40,545 nucleotides of DNA from Patescibacteria group bacterium (GCA_024239035.1 JANBVK010000002.1:29191-69735), one strand, 5' to 3'; numbered from the stretch's first letter, positions 19,966 through 29,360 are shown. The notes: generated by a model from the sequence alone, not told the origin. A program made the numbers and translations.

Positions 19966-22071
19966 ATGGCAAGGAATTATCCAATTGAAAAAGTTAGGGA
20001 CATTGGCATCATTGCTCATATTGATGCCGGTAAGACAACCGTAACCGAACGAATCCTTTTCTATACAGGTGTCTCTCATAAGATTGGCGAAGTGCATGAG
20101 GGAGATACGGTAATGGATTGGATGGAACAAGAAAGAGAGCGGGGCATTACTATAACCTCTGCTGCGACAACCTGCTTTTGGATTCCAACATATCGTGACG
20201 GTGATAAGGATTTCGAGCATAGGATTAATATTATTGATACTCCTGGCCACATTGACTTTACAGTTGAAGTAAAGCGGTCGCTTCGCGTTCTTGATGGTGC
20301 AGTAGTTGTATTTGATGGTGTCGCGGGCGTTGAACCGCAGTCGGAGACGAACTGGCATTACGCCGATGAGTACAAAGTGCCTCGTATTTGCTTCATTAAT
20401 AAATTAGATCGCACTGGAGCAAGTCTTGAGAAAAGTTTTCAGTCAATCTTAGATAGACTTACTCCAAACGCTATTCTTTTACAAATCCCAATTGGTTTGG
20501 AAGGTGCCTTTGAAGGGGTCATTGATCTTTTAACAATGAAGGCGTACCGCTTTGAGGGAAAGTTAGGAGAGAACGTTATTGAAGAGGAAATTCCGGAAAA
20601 TCTTAAAAAGGAGGCAACCGAACGGCGCCATACTCTCATTGAAAAAATTGTAGAGGGAGATGATGCTCTTATGGATATTTATCTGGGAGGAAAGGAGCCG
20701 GATCTTCAAAGTTTAAAGAAGGCGTTGCGCAGGGCAACTATTGATAACACCATTGTGCCGGTGCTTTGCGGATCAGCTCTGAAAAATAAGGGGGTGCAAC
20801 TTGTTCTTGACGCGATACTTGATTATTTACCTGCACCGTCCGATCTACCTCCAACCAAAGGATTGAATCCCAAAACTCACAAAGATGAGGAACGCCGCCC
20901 GGACGATAATGAGCCACTTGCGGCGTTAGCGTTTAAGATTGCCACCGATCCTTTTGTGGGGACACTCACGTTTTTCAGGATTTACTCAGGCACAATGAAG
21001 CGAGGTAGTTACGTTATGAATACAACGAAGGGCTCTAAGGAACGCATTAGCAGGATTCTTCGAATGCACGCTAATCACCGTGAAGAAGCAGAAGAAATTT
21101 ATGCCGGTGACTTAGGGGCATTAGTTGGGTTAAAAGACACAACTACAGGGGATACCTTAGCCGATCCAGATCACCAGTTGGTGCTTGAGCGTATTACGTT
21201 TCCAGAACCAGTTATATCAGTTCGAATTGAGCCAAAAACTAAAGTTGATCAAGAAAAGATGGGTGTGGCGTTGAAAAGGCTCTCTGATGAAGATCCAACT
21301 TTTAAAATAAGCGGCGATCCTGATACCGGTGAGACAATAATTTCCGGCATGGGCGAGCTCCATTTAGAAATTATCGTTGATCGGATGAAGCGGGAGTTCA
21401 AAGTTGGAGCGAACGTAGGTCGTCCTCAGGTGGCTTACCGGGAAACCATTAAGAGTACTGCTGAAGCAGAAGGAAAATATATTCGGCAGTCAGGTGGTCG
21501 CGGCCAGTACGGTCATGTTTGGTTGAGAGTTGAACCCTTAGAACGGAGCAAAGGTTTTGAATTTGTAAGTGCAATTAAGGGCGGTATTATTCCCCAAGAA
21601 TATATTCCGGCAGTTGAGAAGGGAATCAGAGAAGCAATAAGCAAAGGAATTCTTGCTGGCTATCCCTTAGTTGATATTAAAGCAACATTATACGACGGTT
21701 CGTTTCACGATGTTGATTCTTCGGAAATTGCGTTTAAGATTGCTGCAGCAATGGCATTTCAGGAGGGGAGTCGTCGGGCAAAACTCGTTCTTTTGGAACC
21801 AATTATGAAGGTGCAGGTTATTGCCCCACCGGATTTCTTGGGAGATGTAACAGGAGACATTAGTTCAAAACGTGGAAAGATTAAATCAATGGACGAGCGA
21901 GGCAACATTCGAGTAGTTGATGCGAATGTTCCTCTTGCTGAGATGTTTGGTTATTCAACTAATCTGCGTTCAATGACTCAGGGTCGCGGATCATTTAACA
22001 TGGAATTCTCTCATTATGAGGAAGTGCCTCAGAACGTAGCTACAGATATCATTGAAGGGAAGAAACAATAA
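19966..22071 (+). CDS. fusA: Elongation factor G
   Basis: GTPase that drives translocation and, with RRF, ribosome recycling. G1 AHIDAGKTT near residue 18, G2 RGITIT, G3 DTPGHIDF, G4 NKLD, and domain IV with [11 protein letters not shown] are all intact; 701 residues is the family length. The start is ATG 19966 ([10 protein letters not shown]), 6 bp after the TAA of a leader ORF that repeats its first 19 codons in diverged form. It is in str-operon order with rpsL and rpsG before and tuf after, but tuf has a separate promoter. Confidence 0.97.
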   Translation: MARNYPIEKVRDIGIIAHIDAGKTTVTERILFYTGVSHKIGEVHEGDTVMDWMEQERERGITITSAATTCFWIPTYRDGDKDFEHRINIIDTPGHIDFTVEVKRSLRVLDGAVVVFDGVAGVEPQSETNWHYADEYKVPRICFINKLDRTGASLEKSFQSILDRLTPNAILLQIPIGLEGAFEGVIDLLTMKAYRFEGKLGENVIEEEIPENLKKEATERRHTLIEKIVEGDDALMDIYLGGKEPDLQSLKKALRRATIDNTIVPVLCGSALKNKGVQLVLDAILDYLPAPSDLPPTKGLNPKTHKDEERRPDDNEPLAALAFKIATDPFVGTLTFFRIYSGTMKRGSYVMNTTKGSKERISRILRMHANHREEAEEIYAGDLGALVGLKDTTTGDTLADPDHQLVLERITFPEPVISVRIEPKTKVDQEKMGVALKRLSDEDPTFKISGDPDTGETIISGMGELHLEIIVDRMKREFKVGANVGRPQVAYRETIKSTAEAEGKYIRQSGGRGQYGHVWLRVEPLERSKGFEFVSAIKGGIIPQEYIPAVEKGIREAISKGILAGYPLVDIKATLYDGSFHDVDSSEIAFKIAAAMAFQEGSRRAKLVLLEPIMKVQVIAPPDFLGDVTGDISSKRGKIKSMDERGNIRVVDANVPLAEMFGYSTNLRSMTQGRGSFNMEFSHYEEVPQNVATDIIEGKKQ

Positions 22072-22093
22072 TAATTGTGGAAAATATAGGGGG

Positions 22094-22122
22094 TTGACAC
22101 TTTTCATTCTCTGGATAATAAT
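22094..22122 (+). promoter_or_regulatory. tuf promoter
   Basis: TTGACA (22094-22099) with AATAAT at 22117-22122 (17-bp spacer; TAATAA one base earlier gives 16). Predicted start about 22129, leader about 46 nt. Close in form to the promoter of RNA candidate B. Confidence 0.7.
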
Positions 22123-22174
22123 TAGGCTCATTGTATAAACCAGGTCGAAACGTTAACTTATAAAAGCTAAAAAA

Positions 22175-23374
22175 ATGGCAGAGAAAGAAAAATTTAATAG
22201 AAATAAACCCCACATTAATGTAGGGACGATTGGCCATGTAGATCACGGTAAGACTACTTTGACGGCGGCCATTACTCACATCCTTCATTTGAAGGGTTTA
22301 ATTAAAAAAGAGGAAAGCGTCGATGATATTGACAAGGCTCCCGAGGAGAAGAAACGGGGCATTACGATTGCCCTGCACCACTCTGAGTACGAAACAGAGA
22401 AGCGTCACTATGCTCACATTGATGCACCGGGGCACGCTGATTACATCAAAAATATGATTACCGGAGCCGCCCAGATGGACGGTGCCGTTCTTGTGGTTTC
22501 GGCGGCTGACGGACCTATGCCCCAAACTAGAGAGCATATCCTGCTTGCAAAGCAGGTGGGAGTGCCGGCTATCGTTGTTTTTCTAAACAAAGCGGATACG
22601 GTAGATGATAAGGAGCTTGTTGATCTTGTGGAGTCGGAGGTACGTGAACTTTTAAAGAAGTATGAGTTTCCGGGGGATGAGGTGCCGATTATTCGCGGCT
22701 CAGCATTAAAGGCACTAAACGTTAAGTCGGCCGATGAAGACGCCGCTAAGCCAATTCTAGATTTGGTTAAAGCGCTGGATGATTATATCCCCGAACCCGT
22801 TCGGGACATCGATAAGCCTTTTTTGATGCCCGTTGAAGACGTTTTCTCCATTGAAGGCAGGGGGACGGTTGTAACCGGCAGGGCCGAGAGGGGAATATTG
22901 AAGGTAAATGAAGAAGTGGAGATTATAGGTTTGAGACCAACTCAGAAAACGGTAATAACAGGCGTAGAAATGTTTCAAAAACTTTTAGACGAAGCAAGAG
23001 CCGGAGACAACGTTGGATTGCTTTTAAGGGGTCTAAAAAAGGAAGATGTAGAAAGAGGACAGGTTATAGCAAAACCCGGTACGGTTACTCCTCATACCGA
23101 GTTTGAGGCCGAAGTCTACGTTTTAAGTAAAGAGGAAGGCGGTCGTCACACTCCATTCTTTAAGGGCTATAAACCACAGCTCTACATTAGAACAACGGAT
23201 GTTACCGGTGAGGTTGTTTTACCGGAAGGTATTGAAATGGTAATGCCAGGCGATACTGTGAAGCTCACAGTTAAATTAATTTCAGAGGTAGCTCTTGAGG
23301 AAAAGCAGCGGTTTGCTATAAGGGAAGGCGGGAAAACTGTTGGTGCTGGTGTGGTAATTAAAATTCTTAAATAA
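22175..23374 (+). CDS. tuf: Elongation factor Tu
   Basis: Delivers aminoacyl-tRNA to the ribosome. G1 GHVDHGKTT (residues 20-28), G3 region DAPGHADY, G4 NKAD and domain II/III motifs are present; 399 residues is normal. Several positions depart from most bacteria: [12 protein letters not shown] where RGITINTAHVEY is usual, DAPGH for DCPGH and NKAD for NKCD. The protein should still bind GTP. It has its own strong promoter after fusA, fitting the high demand for EF-Tu, and rpsJ follows 12 bp later. Confidence 0.97.
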   Translation: MAEKEKFNRNKPHINVGTIGHVDHGKTTLTAAITHILHLKGLIKKEESVDDIDKAPEEKKRGITIALHHSEYETEKRHYAHIDAPGHADYIKNMITGAAQMDGAVLVVSAADGPMPQTREHILLAKQVGVPAIVVFLNKADTVDDKELVDLVESEVRELLKKYEFPGDEVPIIRGSALKALNVKSADEDAAKPILDLVKALDDYIPEPVRDIDKPFLMPVEDVFSIEGRGTVVTGRAERGILKVNEEVEIIGLRPTQKTVITGVEMFQKLLDEARAGDNVGLLLRGLKKEDVERGQVIAKPGTVTPHTEFEAEVYVLSKEEGGRHTPFFKGYKPQLYIRTTDVTGEVVLPEGIEMVMPGDTVKLTVKLISEVALEEKQRFAIREGGKTVGAGVVIKILK

Positions 23375-23386
23375 ACCCTTAAGTTT

Positions 23387-23719
23387 ATGCCCAAGAAAGA
23401 GGAGCAACTTTCTAAGGAAAAACTGAGGTTACGCATTAAATCTTACGATGCGAAACTCATTGATTCTTCAGTAAAGCAAATCGTTGAGGCTATCAGACGC
23501 CAGGGGGGTGAAGTAATCGGGCCGATTCCGCTGCCCACAGAGATAAGACGTTATACCGTTAACCGTTCTACATTCGTCCACAAAAAATCAAGAGAGCAAT
23601 TTGAAATGAGAATTCATAAGCGTTTAATTGATATCATAAACCCCAAACAGAAGATAATTGAATCGCTAACAGATCTGAATTTACCCGGTGGTGTGGATGT
23701 TGAGATAAAGATGGGGTAG
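23387..23719 (+). CDS. rpsJ: Ribosomal protein uS10
   Basis: Small-subunit head protein, also the NusG/NusB partner in antitermination. 110 residues; LRLRIKSYDAKLIDSSVKQI, GPIPLPT, RRYTVNRSTFVHKKSREQFE and the C-terminal LPGGVDVEIK match the family closely. A short charged extension precedes the usual start. It follows tuf by 12 bp. A promoter begins only 3 bp after its stop, so here rpsJ belongs to the tuf transcript while rplC starts a new one; in E. coli rpsJ heads the S10 operon. Confidence 0.96.
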   Translation: MPKKEEQLSKEKLRLRIKSYDAKLIDSSVKQIVEAIRRQGGEVIGPIPLPTEIRRYTVNRSTFVHKKSREQFEMRIHKRLIDIINPKQKIIESLTDLNLPGGVDVEIKMG

Positions 23720-23722
23720 GGG

Positions 23723-23751
23723 TTGACGCCGAAATAGAGATAGTGTAGGAT
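23723..23751 (+). promoter_or_regulatory. Promoter between rpsJ and rplC
   Basis: TTGACG (23723-23728), 17-bp spacer, TAGGAT (23746-23751). Predicted start about 23758, leaving a leader of about 70 nt before rplC that contains a strong hairpin. Confidence 0.65.
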
Positions 23752-23781
23752 ACGTGCGGGTTAAGCCATATTAATGTATTT

Positions 23782-23810
23782 AAAACAGCAGGGCTGAGCC
23801 CCGCTGTTTT
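23782..23810 (+). promoter_or_regulatory. Leader hairpin upstream of rplC
   Basis: AAAACAGC-A-GGGC-TGA-GCCC-C-GCTGTTTT: 12 base pairs with one A-C mismatch, 16 bp before the rplC ATG. Possible attenuator or uL4-type autoregulatory site; rplD is the second gene of the transcript. Confidence 0.65.
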
Positions 23811-23826
23811 GGTATTATATTAAACC

Positions 23827-24255
23827 ATGACAAAGGTTTTAGCTAAAAAAATAAAAATGACGCAGCTTTGGAGAAATGAAAGAGTTATGCCGGTAACGGT
23901 CTTGGAGCTTGATAAAGAGGGAACTCAGTTTCTAAAGGAATTAAAGGAAGGGGATAAGGTTGTAATAAGCGGAGTGAGCAAAGGGAAAGGTTTCCAAGGC
24001 GTGGTTAAGCGTCATGGTTTCAAAGGCGGACCTAAAAGTCACGGTCAGAAAGATCGTCTGAGAGCTCCCGGTTCTATTGGTGCCACTGATCCGGGGAGAG
24101 TTATTAAAGGAAAAAAGATGGCAGGACATATGGGAGTAAGGCGGGTTACGACTAAGAATTTAGAAGTTACTAAGGTTAAACCGGAAGAAAATATTTTAAT
24201 GGTAAAAGGAGCAGTACCAGGAATGAGAGGAACTAAAGTGGAAATAAATTATTAG
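23827..24255 (+). CDS. rplC: Ribosomal protein uL3, shortened
   Basis: Early-assembling large-subunit protein near the peptidyl-transferase centre. The C-terminal two thirds is typical: [51 protein letters not shown]. With 142 residues it is about 65 shorter than E. coli uL3; the loss is in the beta-barrel domain between PVTVLELD and the SGVSKGKGF segment. Repeats are not visible at the junction, so this looks like an inherited reduction rather than a recent deletion. First gene after the internal promoter and leader hairpin. Confidence 0.93.
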   Translation: MTKVLAKKIKMTQLWRNERVMPVTVLELDKEGTQFLKELKEGDKVVISGVSKGKGFQGVVKRHGFKGGPKSHGQKDRLRAPGSIGATDPGRVIKGKKMAGHMGVRRVTTKNLEVTKVKPEENILMVKGAVPGMRGTKVEINY

Positions 24256-24266
24256 TTATTGCAAGC

Positions 24267-24896
24267 ATGACGATGGATATTTATAACCAGGAAAATAAAA
24301 AGTCTGGAACGATGGAAGTTCCTGATAAGATATTTAAAGTAAAGTGGAATCCCGACTTGGTTCATCAAGCTTTACTTGCTCAGCTCGCTAATCGGCGGCG
24401 ATCGATTGCAAACGTTAAAGATCGGAGTGAGATTAGTGGTGGGGGTAAGAAGCCGTGGCGGCAGAAAGGTACGGGTAGAGCGCGTCACGGGTCAATCCGG
24501 TCGCCGATTTGGGTTGGTGGTGGCGTCACTTTCGGTCCGCGGAGAGAAAAGAAATTTAATAAAAAAATTAACAAGAAAATGAAACAAGCGGCGCTTTATT
24601 CCCTGTTATCTAGAAAAGCAGCTGACGGCGAAGTACGTATTATTAACGATTTAAAACTCGCGAGTCACAAGACGAAGGATTTAAACAACATCTTAAGAAG
24701 TTTTTTTAAAGAGAAATTAAGTGTTTTATTAGTCCCAACAAAAGGTAATAAAGGTATTTCTTTAGCAGCAAGGAATATACCTAAGACGAAAGTCATAAGC
24801 CCTAAATCTCTGAATGTTTATGATGGTTTGACTTATAAGTACATTTTTTTTGAAAAAAGCGCGATTAAGGATTTAATTGAAGACCCTCAAAAATGA
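24267..24896 (+). CDS. rplD: Ribosomal protein uL4
   Basis: Lines the exit tunnel. GGGKKPWRQKGTGRARHGSIRSP is the tunnel loop region and GGVTFGPR follows; 209 residues is normal. In E. coli uL4 also represses the S10 operon by binding the leader, and a hairpin leader lies upstream of rplC here. Two ATG codons (24267 and 24273) are possible starts. It overlaps rplW by 4 bp (ATGA). Confidence 0.96.
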   Translation: MTMDIYNQENKKSGTMEVPDKIFKVKWNPDLVHQALLAQLANRRRSIANVKDRSEISGGGKKPWRQKGTGRARHGSIRSPIWVGGGVTFGPRREKKFNKKINKKMKQAALYSLLSRKAADGEVRIINDLKLASHKTKDLNNILRSFFKEKLSVLLVPTKGNKGISLAARNIPKTKVISPKSLNVYDGLTYKYIFFEKSAIKDLIEDPQK

Positions 24897-25273
24897 GCAT
24901 TCTAAAGCCGTTTAAGAAGAGCAAGAAAACGGATATCGTTTCCGAAGAGATCCAATCTAAAGAGCCGGAAAAAGCGAAAGAAAAACCGATTACTCACAAG
25001 ACCACCGAGGGTATTCTTAAGAAAATACGGATTAGTGAGAAGGGAACAGATTTAAACAAGAACAATCAGTACGTTTTCTTAGTCCGGAACACTGCCAATA
25101 AAAACGAAATCAAAAAAGAGGTTAGTCGTAGATATGATGTTAAGGTCAGTGCAGTAAATATTATTCGCATGCGGGGAAAAGTAAAACGGCTTGGCAGCAA
25201 ATTTGGCCGCCGTCCCAGTTTTAAGAAAGCTATTATCACCTTAAAACAAGGTCATAAGATAGAAATTACATAG
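24893..25273 (+). CDS. rplW: Ribosomal protein uL23
   Basis: Tunnel-exit protein and docking site for trigger factor and SRP. The core runs from ILKKIRISEKGTDLNKNNQYVFLV to the C-terminus, with KRLGSKFGRRPSFKKAIITL. About 40 charged residues (KPFKKSKKTDIVSEEIQS and onward) precede it, an N-terminal extension compared with the 100-residue E. coli protein. It overlaps rplD by 4 bp and lies 1 bp before rplB. Confidence 0.93.
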   Translation: MSILKPFKKSKKTDIVSEEIQSKEPEKAKEKPITHKTTEGILKKIRISEKGTDLNKNNQYVFLVRNTANKNEIKKEVSRRYDVKVSAVNIIRMRGKVKRLGSKFGRRPSFKKAIITLKQGHKIEIT

Positions 25274-25274
25274 T

Positions 25275-26099
25275 ATGAAAAAATATAAACCAACAACTCC
25301 TTCAAGGCGTTCAATGACCGTTCCTGATTATAGTAAGTTATCAAAAGTAAAACCGTTCAAGAGGTTAACGAAGCGCCTAAAAAGTAATGCCGGCCGTAAT
25401 AGCCAGGGGCGGATTACAGTGCGCCACCAAGGAGGTGGTAGTAAGGCCATGTACCGGATAATAGATTTTAAGCAAGATAAACTCGGAATCTCCGGTCGGA
25501 TAGAGACCATTGAGTACGATCCTTATAGAACTGCTTTTATTGCTCTTACTCTTTACGAAGACGGTGAACGCAGGTATATTTTAGCGCCACAAAGTCTTAA
25601 GGTGGGTGATAAAATTGTAGCTTCAGTAGACGCGCCTTTTGAGGTTGGTAATAGAACCCTCCTGCGGCGGATACCGGTAGGGACGCTTGTTTATAACGTG
25701 GAAGTGTTGCCCGGTAAAGGTGGACAATTAGCTCGTTCAGCCGGCACGTCTCTTCAGATTTTAGCTAATGAAGATGGATACACTCATCTCAAGATGCCAT
25801 CCAAAGAGATTAGGAAAGTACCGTGGAATGGTTATGCTTCCATTGGTCAGGTTTCCAATCCTGAACGTAATTTAATGGTGATTGGGAAGGCGGGACGTTC
25901 CCGTCATATGGGTATAAGACCGACCGTTCGTGGCTCAGCAATGAATGCTAGGGACCATCCTTATGGCGGCGGTGAAGGTAAGGCAAAACGAGGGACTAAA
26001 AGGCCAAAGACTAAATGGGGCAAGGTTACTGGTGGTCGTAGAACGCGCAAGAAGAAAAAATGGTCAAACAGACTGATTATTAAACGGAGAAAGAAATAA
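25275..26099 (+). CDS. rplB: Ribosomal protein uL2
   Basis: Required for subunit association and peptidyl transfer. 274 residues, the usual length. Conserved GRNSQGRITVRHQGGG, PIRTAFIAL-like DPYRTAFIAL, and the C-terminal RGSAMNARDHPYGGGEGK carrying the functionally important His are present. One base separates it from both neighbours, rplW and rpsS, so it is translationally linked to them. Confidence 0.97.
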   Translation: MKKYKPTTPSRRSMTVPDYSKLSKVKPFKRLTKRLKSNAGRNSQGRITVRHQGGGSKAMYRIIDFKQDKLGISGRIETIEYDPYRTAFIALTLYEDGERRYILAPQSLKVGDKIVASVDAPFEVGNRTLLRRIPVGTLVYNVEVLPGKGGQLARSAGTSLQILANEDGYTHLKMPSKEIRKVPWNGYASIGQVSNPERNLMVIGKAGRSRHMGIRPTVRGSAMNARDHPYGGGEGKAKRGTKRPKTKWGKVTGGRRTRKKKKWSNRLIIKRRKK

Positions 26100-26100
26100 T

Positions 26101-26397
26101 ATGAGTCGGTCATCTAAAAAGGGTCCGTACGTGGATTCAAAACTGTTAAAGAAAATTTCAAATTTGAAGCCCGATGATAAAGCGGTTGTTAAAACATGGG
26201 CGCGAAATTCTGAAATATCCCCGGAGATGGTGGGATTTACTTTCGGCATCCACAACGGTAAAGATTTTATTGAAGTTAGAGTTACCGAAGATATGGTCGG
26301 CCATCGTCTAGGGGAATTTTCTCCGACTAAGAAGTTTTTGCGTCATGGCGGCAAAATTCAGAGAGAGCTGGAGCAAAAATCAAAAGAGAAAAAATAG
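26101..26397 (+). CDS. rpsS: Ribosomal protein uS19
   Basis: Small-subunit head protein near the A-site finger. MSRSSKKGPYVDSKLLKKI, TWARNSEISPEMVGFTFGIHNGK and the C-terminal GHRLGEFSPTKKFLRHGGK are diagnostic. 98 residues. The start ATG lies one base after the rplB stop. Confidence 0.97.
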   Translation: MSRSSKKGPYVDSKLLKKISNLKPDDKAVVKTWARNSEISPEMVGFTFGIHNGKDFIEVRVTEDMVGHRLGEFSPTKKFLRHGGKIQRELEQKSKEKK

Positions 26398-26403
26398 ACA
26401 CCT

Positions 26404-26952
26404 ATGACTCAAACCGTTGCTGCAAAATTAAAATATCTTCGCATCGCACCGCGTAAAACTCGTTTTATCGCTGACGTTATTAGGGGTTTGCCGGTTAGTG
26501 AAGCTGAAGCACAACTTTTACTTTCTCCTCGGCGTGCTAGCGATGCCATTCTAAAACTTCTGCGTTCAGCTGTGGCTGATGCTAAAAATAATCACCAATT
26601 GGAATTGTCTAAACTTTACGTTAGGGAAATCAAAGTTGATCAAGGACCAAAGTCCAAAAGGTTTGCCCCTAGAGCTTTCGGCAGAGTTAATTTAATTGAG
26701 AAAAAGACAAGTCATGTTACTTTAATTCTGGGTGTTTCTGATAAATTAACTGAACCTAGATTTGTGATTCAAGAAAGCCGTAAAAAAGAAAAAACTAAGA
26801 TTTCTAAAGAACAGGAGAAAAAAGAACAACAAGAGAAACCTTCCGTTAAAGATGGAACAGTTCCAACAGGAAAAGAAAAACAAGTCCCAGAAGTAAAACC
26901 AACGGCTAAGCCGGGATTTTTCAAAAAAGTGTTTAGGAGAAAATCAATATAG
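26404..26952 (+). CDS. rplV: Ribosomal protein uL22 with charged C-terminal tail
   Basis: Tunnel protein. The globular part and hairpin (KLKYLRIAPRKTRFIADVIRG, then DQGPKSKRFAPRAFGR) cover about the first 120 residues. The remaining 60 are a Lys/Glu-rich low-complexity tail (KKEKTKISKEQEKKEQQEK and so on), absent from E. coli uL22. The tail ends in a basic KKVFRRKS. An 86-bp gap with two hairpins separates it from rpsC. Confidence 0.94.
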   Translation: MTQTVAAKLKYLRIAPRKTRFIADVIRGLPVSEAEAQLLLSPRRASDAILKLLRSAVADAKNNHQLELSKLYVREIKVDQGPKSKRFAPRAFGRVNLIEKKTSHVTLILGVSDKLTEPRFVIQESRKKEKTKISKEQEKKEQQEKPSVKDGTVPTGKEKQVPEVKPTAKPGFFKKVFRRKSI

Positions 26953-26963
26953 CTATAGGTATG

Positions 26964-27032
26964 GCGCCCCGCCTGCGCCAAGGCTTCGGCGGGGTGCTCA
27001 TGCTTGCAGCTAAATTTTCAAAGAAAATTTAG
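26964..27032 (+). promoter_or_regulatory. Twin-hairpin leader of rpsC
   Basis: GC-rich hairpin CCCCGCC...GGCGGGG (26964-26997 with flanking pairs) followed by a perfect 10-bp hairpin CTAAATTTTC-AAA-GAAAATTTAG (27010-27032), 6 bp before the rpsC ATG at 27039. Same plan as the rpsL and rpsG leaders: a GC repeat hairpin, then an A/T stem at the start codon, though the tip motif is not shared. Confidence 0.65.
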
Positions 27033-27038
27033 ACAATC

Positions 27039-27710
27039 ATGGCACAAAAAACAAAACCAACTTCATTCCGATTAGGGCTCACTGCTCCGTGGTCCAGTCA
27101 GTGGTTCTTTAAGAAGAACCGACGCTTTTTCATAGAAGAGGACCATCTGATTCGTAAGGTTATTAAGGGTAAAATTCTTACTGCTGGCATTGCTGGTATT
27201 GATATTGAGCGGACGGGTGAAGTGATTAAAGTTTCAATTAAATCAAGTCGGCCGGGATTGATCATTGGTCGAGGTGGTAAGGGGATTGAAGAACTGAAAA
27301 ACGCTTTGCTGAAGACCATGAAATCCTTGCGTCGTAAAAATAAATTTCCAGATAATTTTACTCTAAATCTGAACGTGGAAGAGCTTAAACGCTCTGAAAT
27401 ATCGGCTGCTGTTTCAGCTCAGCAAATTGCTTTTGACCTAGAAAAGAGGATCCCTTATCGGCTTATTATGAGGCGTCAACTAGAAACACTCAAGCAAAAT
27501 CGCGGTATTAAAGGTGCTAAAATCAGGATGGCAGGAAGGTTAAACGGAGCTGAAATCGCTCGTAGCGAGTGGTCGGCCTATGGCCGGATGCCTTTACAAA
27601 CCCTGAGAGCACACATTGATTACGGAGAGGCAATTTCATTTACTACTTATGGCACCATTGGTGTTAAGGTGTGGTTATATAAGGGGGAGATCTTTGACAA
27701 GAAATCCTAA
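27039..27710 (+). CDS. rpsC: Ribosomal protein uS3
   Basis: Small-subunit head protein at the mRNA entry; also part of the mRNA helicase site. The KH domain loop [18 protein letters not shown] near residue 73 and the C-terminal [28 protein letters not shown] and [15 protein letters not shown] are typical. 223 residues. It is the only gene in the superoperon with a long structured leader directly before its start codon. Confidence 0.96.
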   Translation: MAQKTKPTSFRLGLTAPWSSQWFFKKNRRFFIEEDHLIRKVIKGKILTAGIAGIDIERTGEVIKVSIKSSRPGLIIGRGGKGIEELKNALLKTMKSLRRKNKFPDNFTLNLNVEELKRSEISAAVSAQQIAFDLEKRIPYRLIMRRQLETLKQNRGIKGAKIRMAGRLNGAEIARSEWSAYGRMPLQTLRAHIDYGEAISFTTYGTIGVKVWLYKGEIFDKKS

Positions 27711-27717
27711 ATTTAGC

Positions 27718-28137
27718 ATGTTACAGCCAAAGAAACAAAAACACAGGAAAATGCAGAAAGGCCGTTCCAGAGGACGACTTAAGGAAACGCGAGGAGTCAG
27801 TTTAAGTTTCGGGAGTTTTGGTATTCAAGCTCGCTCGGCAGCATGGATTACTTCTAATCAGATAGAAGCTGCTCGTAGGGCAATTACTCATTCGCTTAAA
27901 CGTGAAGGGAAAGTTTGGATTAGAATATTTCCCGATAAACCAATTACTAGACTGCCTCCCGAAGTTACGCTTGGTGGAGGCAAGGGCGACGTAGATCATT
28001 ACGTGGCTCCGGTCAAACCTGGACGAATTCTCTTTGAGATTGATGGTGTTTCTCGGGAAGCGGCTCTTGAGGCGCTGAGAATAGCCGGTCATAAATTGCC
28101 GGTTAGAACTAAAATTATTATTAAGGACTTGATATAA
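27718..28137 (+). CDS. rplP: Ribosomal protein uL16
   Basis: Sits beside the A-site tRNA elbow. The start at 27718 gives [16 protein letters not shown], the normal N-terminus, and 139 residues; a longer in-frame extension back to 27616 overlaps rpsC and is rejected. [26 protein letters not shown] and the C-terminal [13 protein letters not shown] match the family. It follows rpsC by 7 bp. Confidence 0.96.
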   Translation: MLQPKKQKHRKMQKGRSRGRLKETRGVSLSFGSFGIQARSAAWITSNQIEAARRAITHSLKREGKVWIRIFPDKPITRLPPEVTLGGGKGDVDHYVAPVKPGRILFEIDGVSREAALEALRIAGHKLPVRTKIIIKDLI

Positions 28138-28150
28138 ATTTTGGATTGGC

Positions 28151-28381
28151 ATGAAAAAGAAAGAACTACAAAGTTTTAAAAACAAACCACTGGTCGAGTT
28201 AGATAAAGAGCTCCGTATGAATCGTGAACGGTTAAATAGTTTAAGGTTAGATTTATCTCTAGGGAAGGTGAAGAATATTTCAGAGATAAGAAAAATTAAG
28301 AAAAGTATCGCTCAATTTTTAACACTAAAGCGTTTGATCAAGCAACCAGCATCAAAAACAAAAAGTGATATTGCATCATGA
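28151..28381 (+). CDS. rpmC: Ribosomal protein uL29
   Basis: Two-helix protein at the tunnel exit. 76 residues: KELQSFKNKPLVELDKELR, LNSLRLDLSLGKVKN, and IRKIKKSIAQFLTLKR with a short tail. The position between rplP and rpsQ is canonical. It overlaps the rpsQ start by 4 bp (ATGA). Confidence 0.93.
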   Translation: MKKKELQSFKNKPLVELDKELRMNRERLNSLRLDLSLGKVKNISEIRKIKKSIAQFLTLKRLIKQPASKTKSDIAS

Positions 28382-28641
28382 ATATGCCAACAAATGAGAG
28401 TAACAAAAAAATAAAAAGGCGTCTAAAGGGTGTGATAATGTCTGACAAAATGAACAAGACAAGAGTTGTAGCCGTGCATCGGTTAAAGAAACACAAACGT
28501 TATCACAAGTATTACAGGACCACCAAAAGGTATAAAGCACATGATGAGAAGAATGAGTATAAGACAGGAGATAAAGTTGTTATCCAAGAATCAAGGCCTT
28601 TATCAAAAGAAAAACGCTGGATAGTAATTAGTAAGATATAA
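28378..28641 (+). CDS. rpsQ: Ribosomal protein uS17
   Basis: OB-fold protein that binds 16S rRNA early in assembly. RRLKGVIMSDKMNKTRVVAV, the central YHKYYRTTKRYKAHDE and the C-terminal GDKVVIQESRPLSKEKRW are diagnostic. 87 residues from the ATG overlapping rpmC; a second ATG two codons on is also possible. The 27-bp gap to rplN is unremarkable. Confidence 0.95.
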   Translation: MNMPTNESNKKIKRRLKGVIMSDKMNKTRVVAVHRLKKHKRYHKYYRTTKRYKAHDEKNEYKTGDKVVIQESRPLSKEKRWIVISKI

Positions 28642-28668
28642 CTTTTAGTAAGTTAGAAATTTGAGAAT

Positions 28669-29034
28669 ATGATCCAAGAACAATCCATATTAAAAGTGGC
28701 AGATAATTCGGGAGCGAAAATCGTCCGGTGTTTTAAGGTTTTAGGGGGTAGCCGACGCCGTTATGCAAGAATTGGAGATATTATTGTGGCATCAGTTCGG
28801 AGTGCTGAACCAAGAAAACAGGTTAAAAAGAAGGATATTGTTAGAGCTCTCGTTGTGCGGCAGCGTGCTCCTTGGCGCCGGAGAGATGGTTCATATATTC
28901 GTTTTGATGAGAACGCCGTAGTTTTGGTTGATAAAAAAGAACCAAGGGCAACTAGAATCTTCGGTCCTATTCCTCGTGAGATTAAAGAAAAAGGATATGA
29001 TGCTATTGCCTCATTGGCAGAAGAACTTGTGTAG
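28669..29034 (+). CDS. rplN: Ribosomal protein uL14
   Basis: Large-subunit protein of the subunit interface and target of the silencing factor Rsf[40 protein letters not shown], and the C-terminal [15 protein letters not shown] match the family exactly in order; 121 residues is standard. Gaps to rpsQ and rplX are 27 and 20 bp. Confidence 0.97.
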   Translation: MIQEQSILKVADNSGAKIVRCFKVLGGSRRRYARIGDIIVASVRSAEPRKQVKKKDIVRALVVRQRAPWRRRDGSYIRFDENAVVLVDKKEPRATRIFGPIPREIKEKGYDAIASLAEELV

Positions 29035-29054
29035 TTGAACCATTCAATAAAAAA

Positions 29055-29360
29055 ATGAAAATACACAAAGGTGACACAGTAAAAGTTTTAGCAGGTAAGG
29101 ATAAGAGTAAAACCGGCAAGGTTATTAAAGTTAACCCAAATAATAGCAGGGTTACCGTCGAGGGAGTAAATCTCTATAAGAAACACGTTCGTCCAAAACG
29201 CCAAGGAGAAAAAGGAGAAATTGTCCAAGTAGTAAGACCGATTAATTCCTCTAATTTGATGCTAGTTTGTTCCAGTTGTAATCGAGCAACACGGGTTGGA
29301 TATCGGTTAGAAAATGATAAAAAAGTTAGGTACTGTAAAAAATGTAAGAGCTTGCTGTAA
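29055..29360 (+). CDS. rplX: Ribosomal protein uL24
   Basis: One of the two assembly-initiating large-subunit proteins. The KOW motif region MKIHKGDTVKVLAGKDKSKTGKV starts the protein; VEGVNLYKKHVRPK follows. The C-terminus has CSSCNRATRVG and CKKCKSLL, a four-Cys zinc ribbon lacking in the E. coli form. 101 residues. rplE begins 4 bp after its stop. Confidence 0.95.
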   Translation: MKIHKGDTVKVLAGKDKSKTGKVIKVNPNNSRVTVEGVNLYKKHVRPKRQGEKGEIVQVVRPINSSNLMLVCSSCNRATRVGYRLENDKKVRYCKKCKSLL

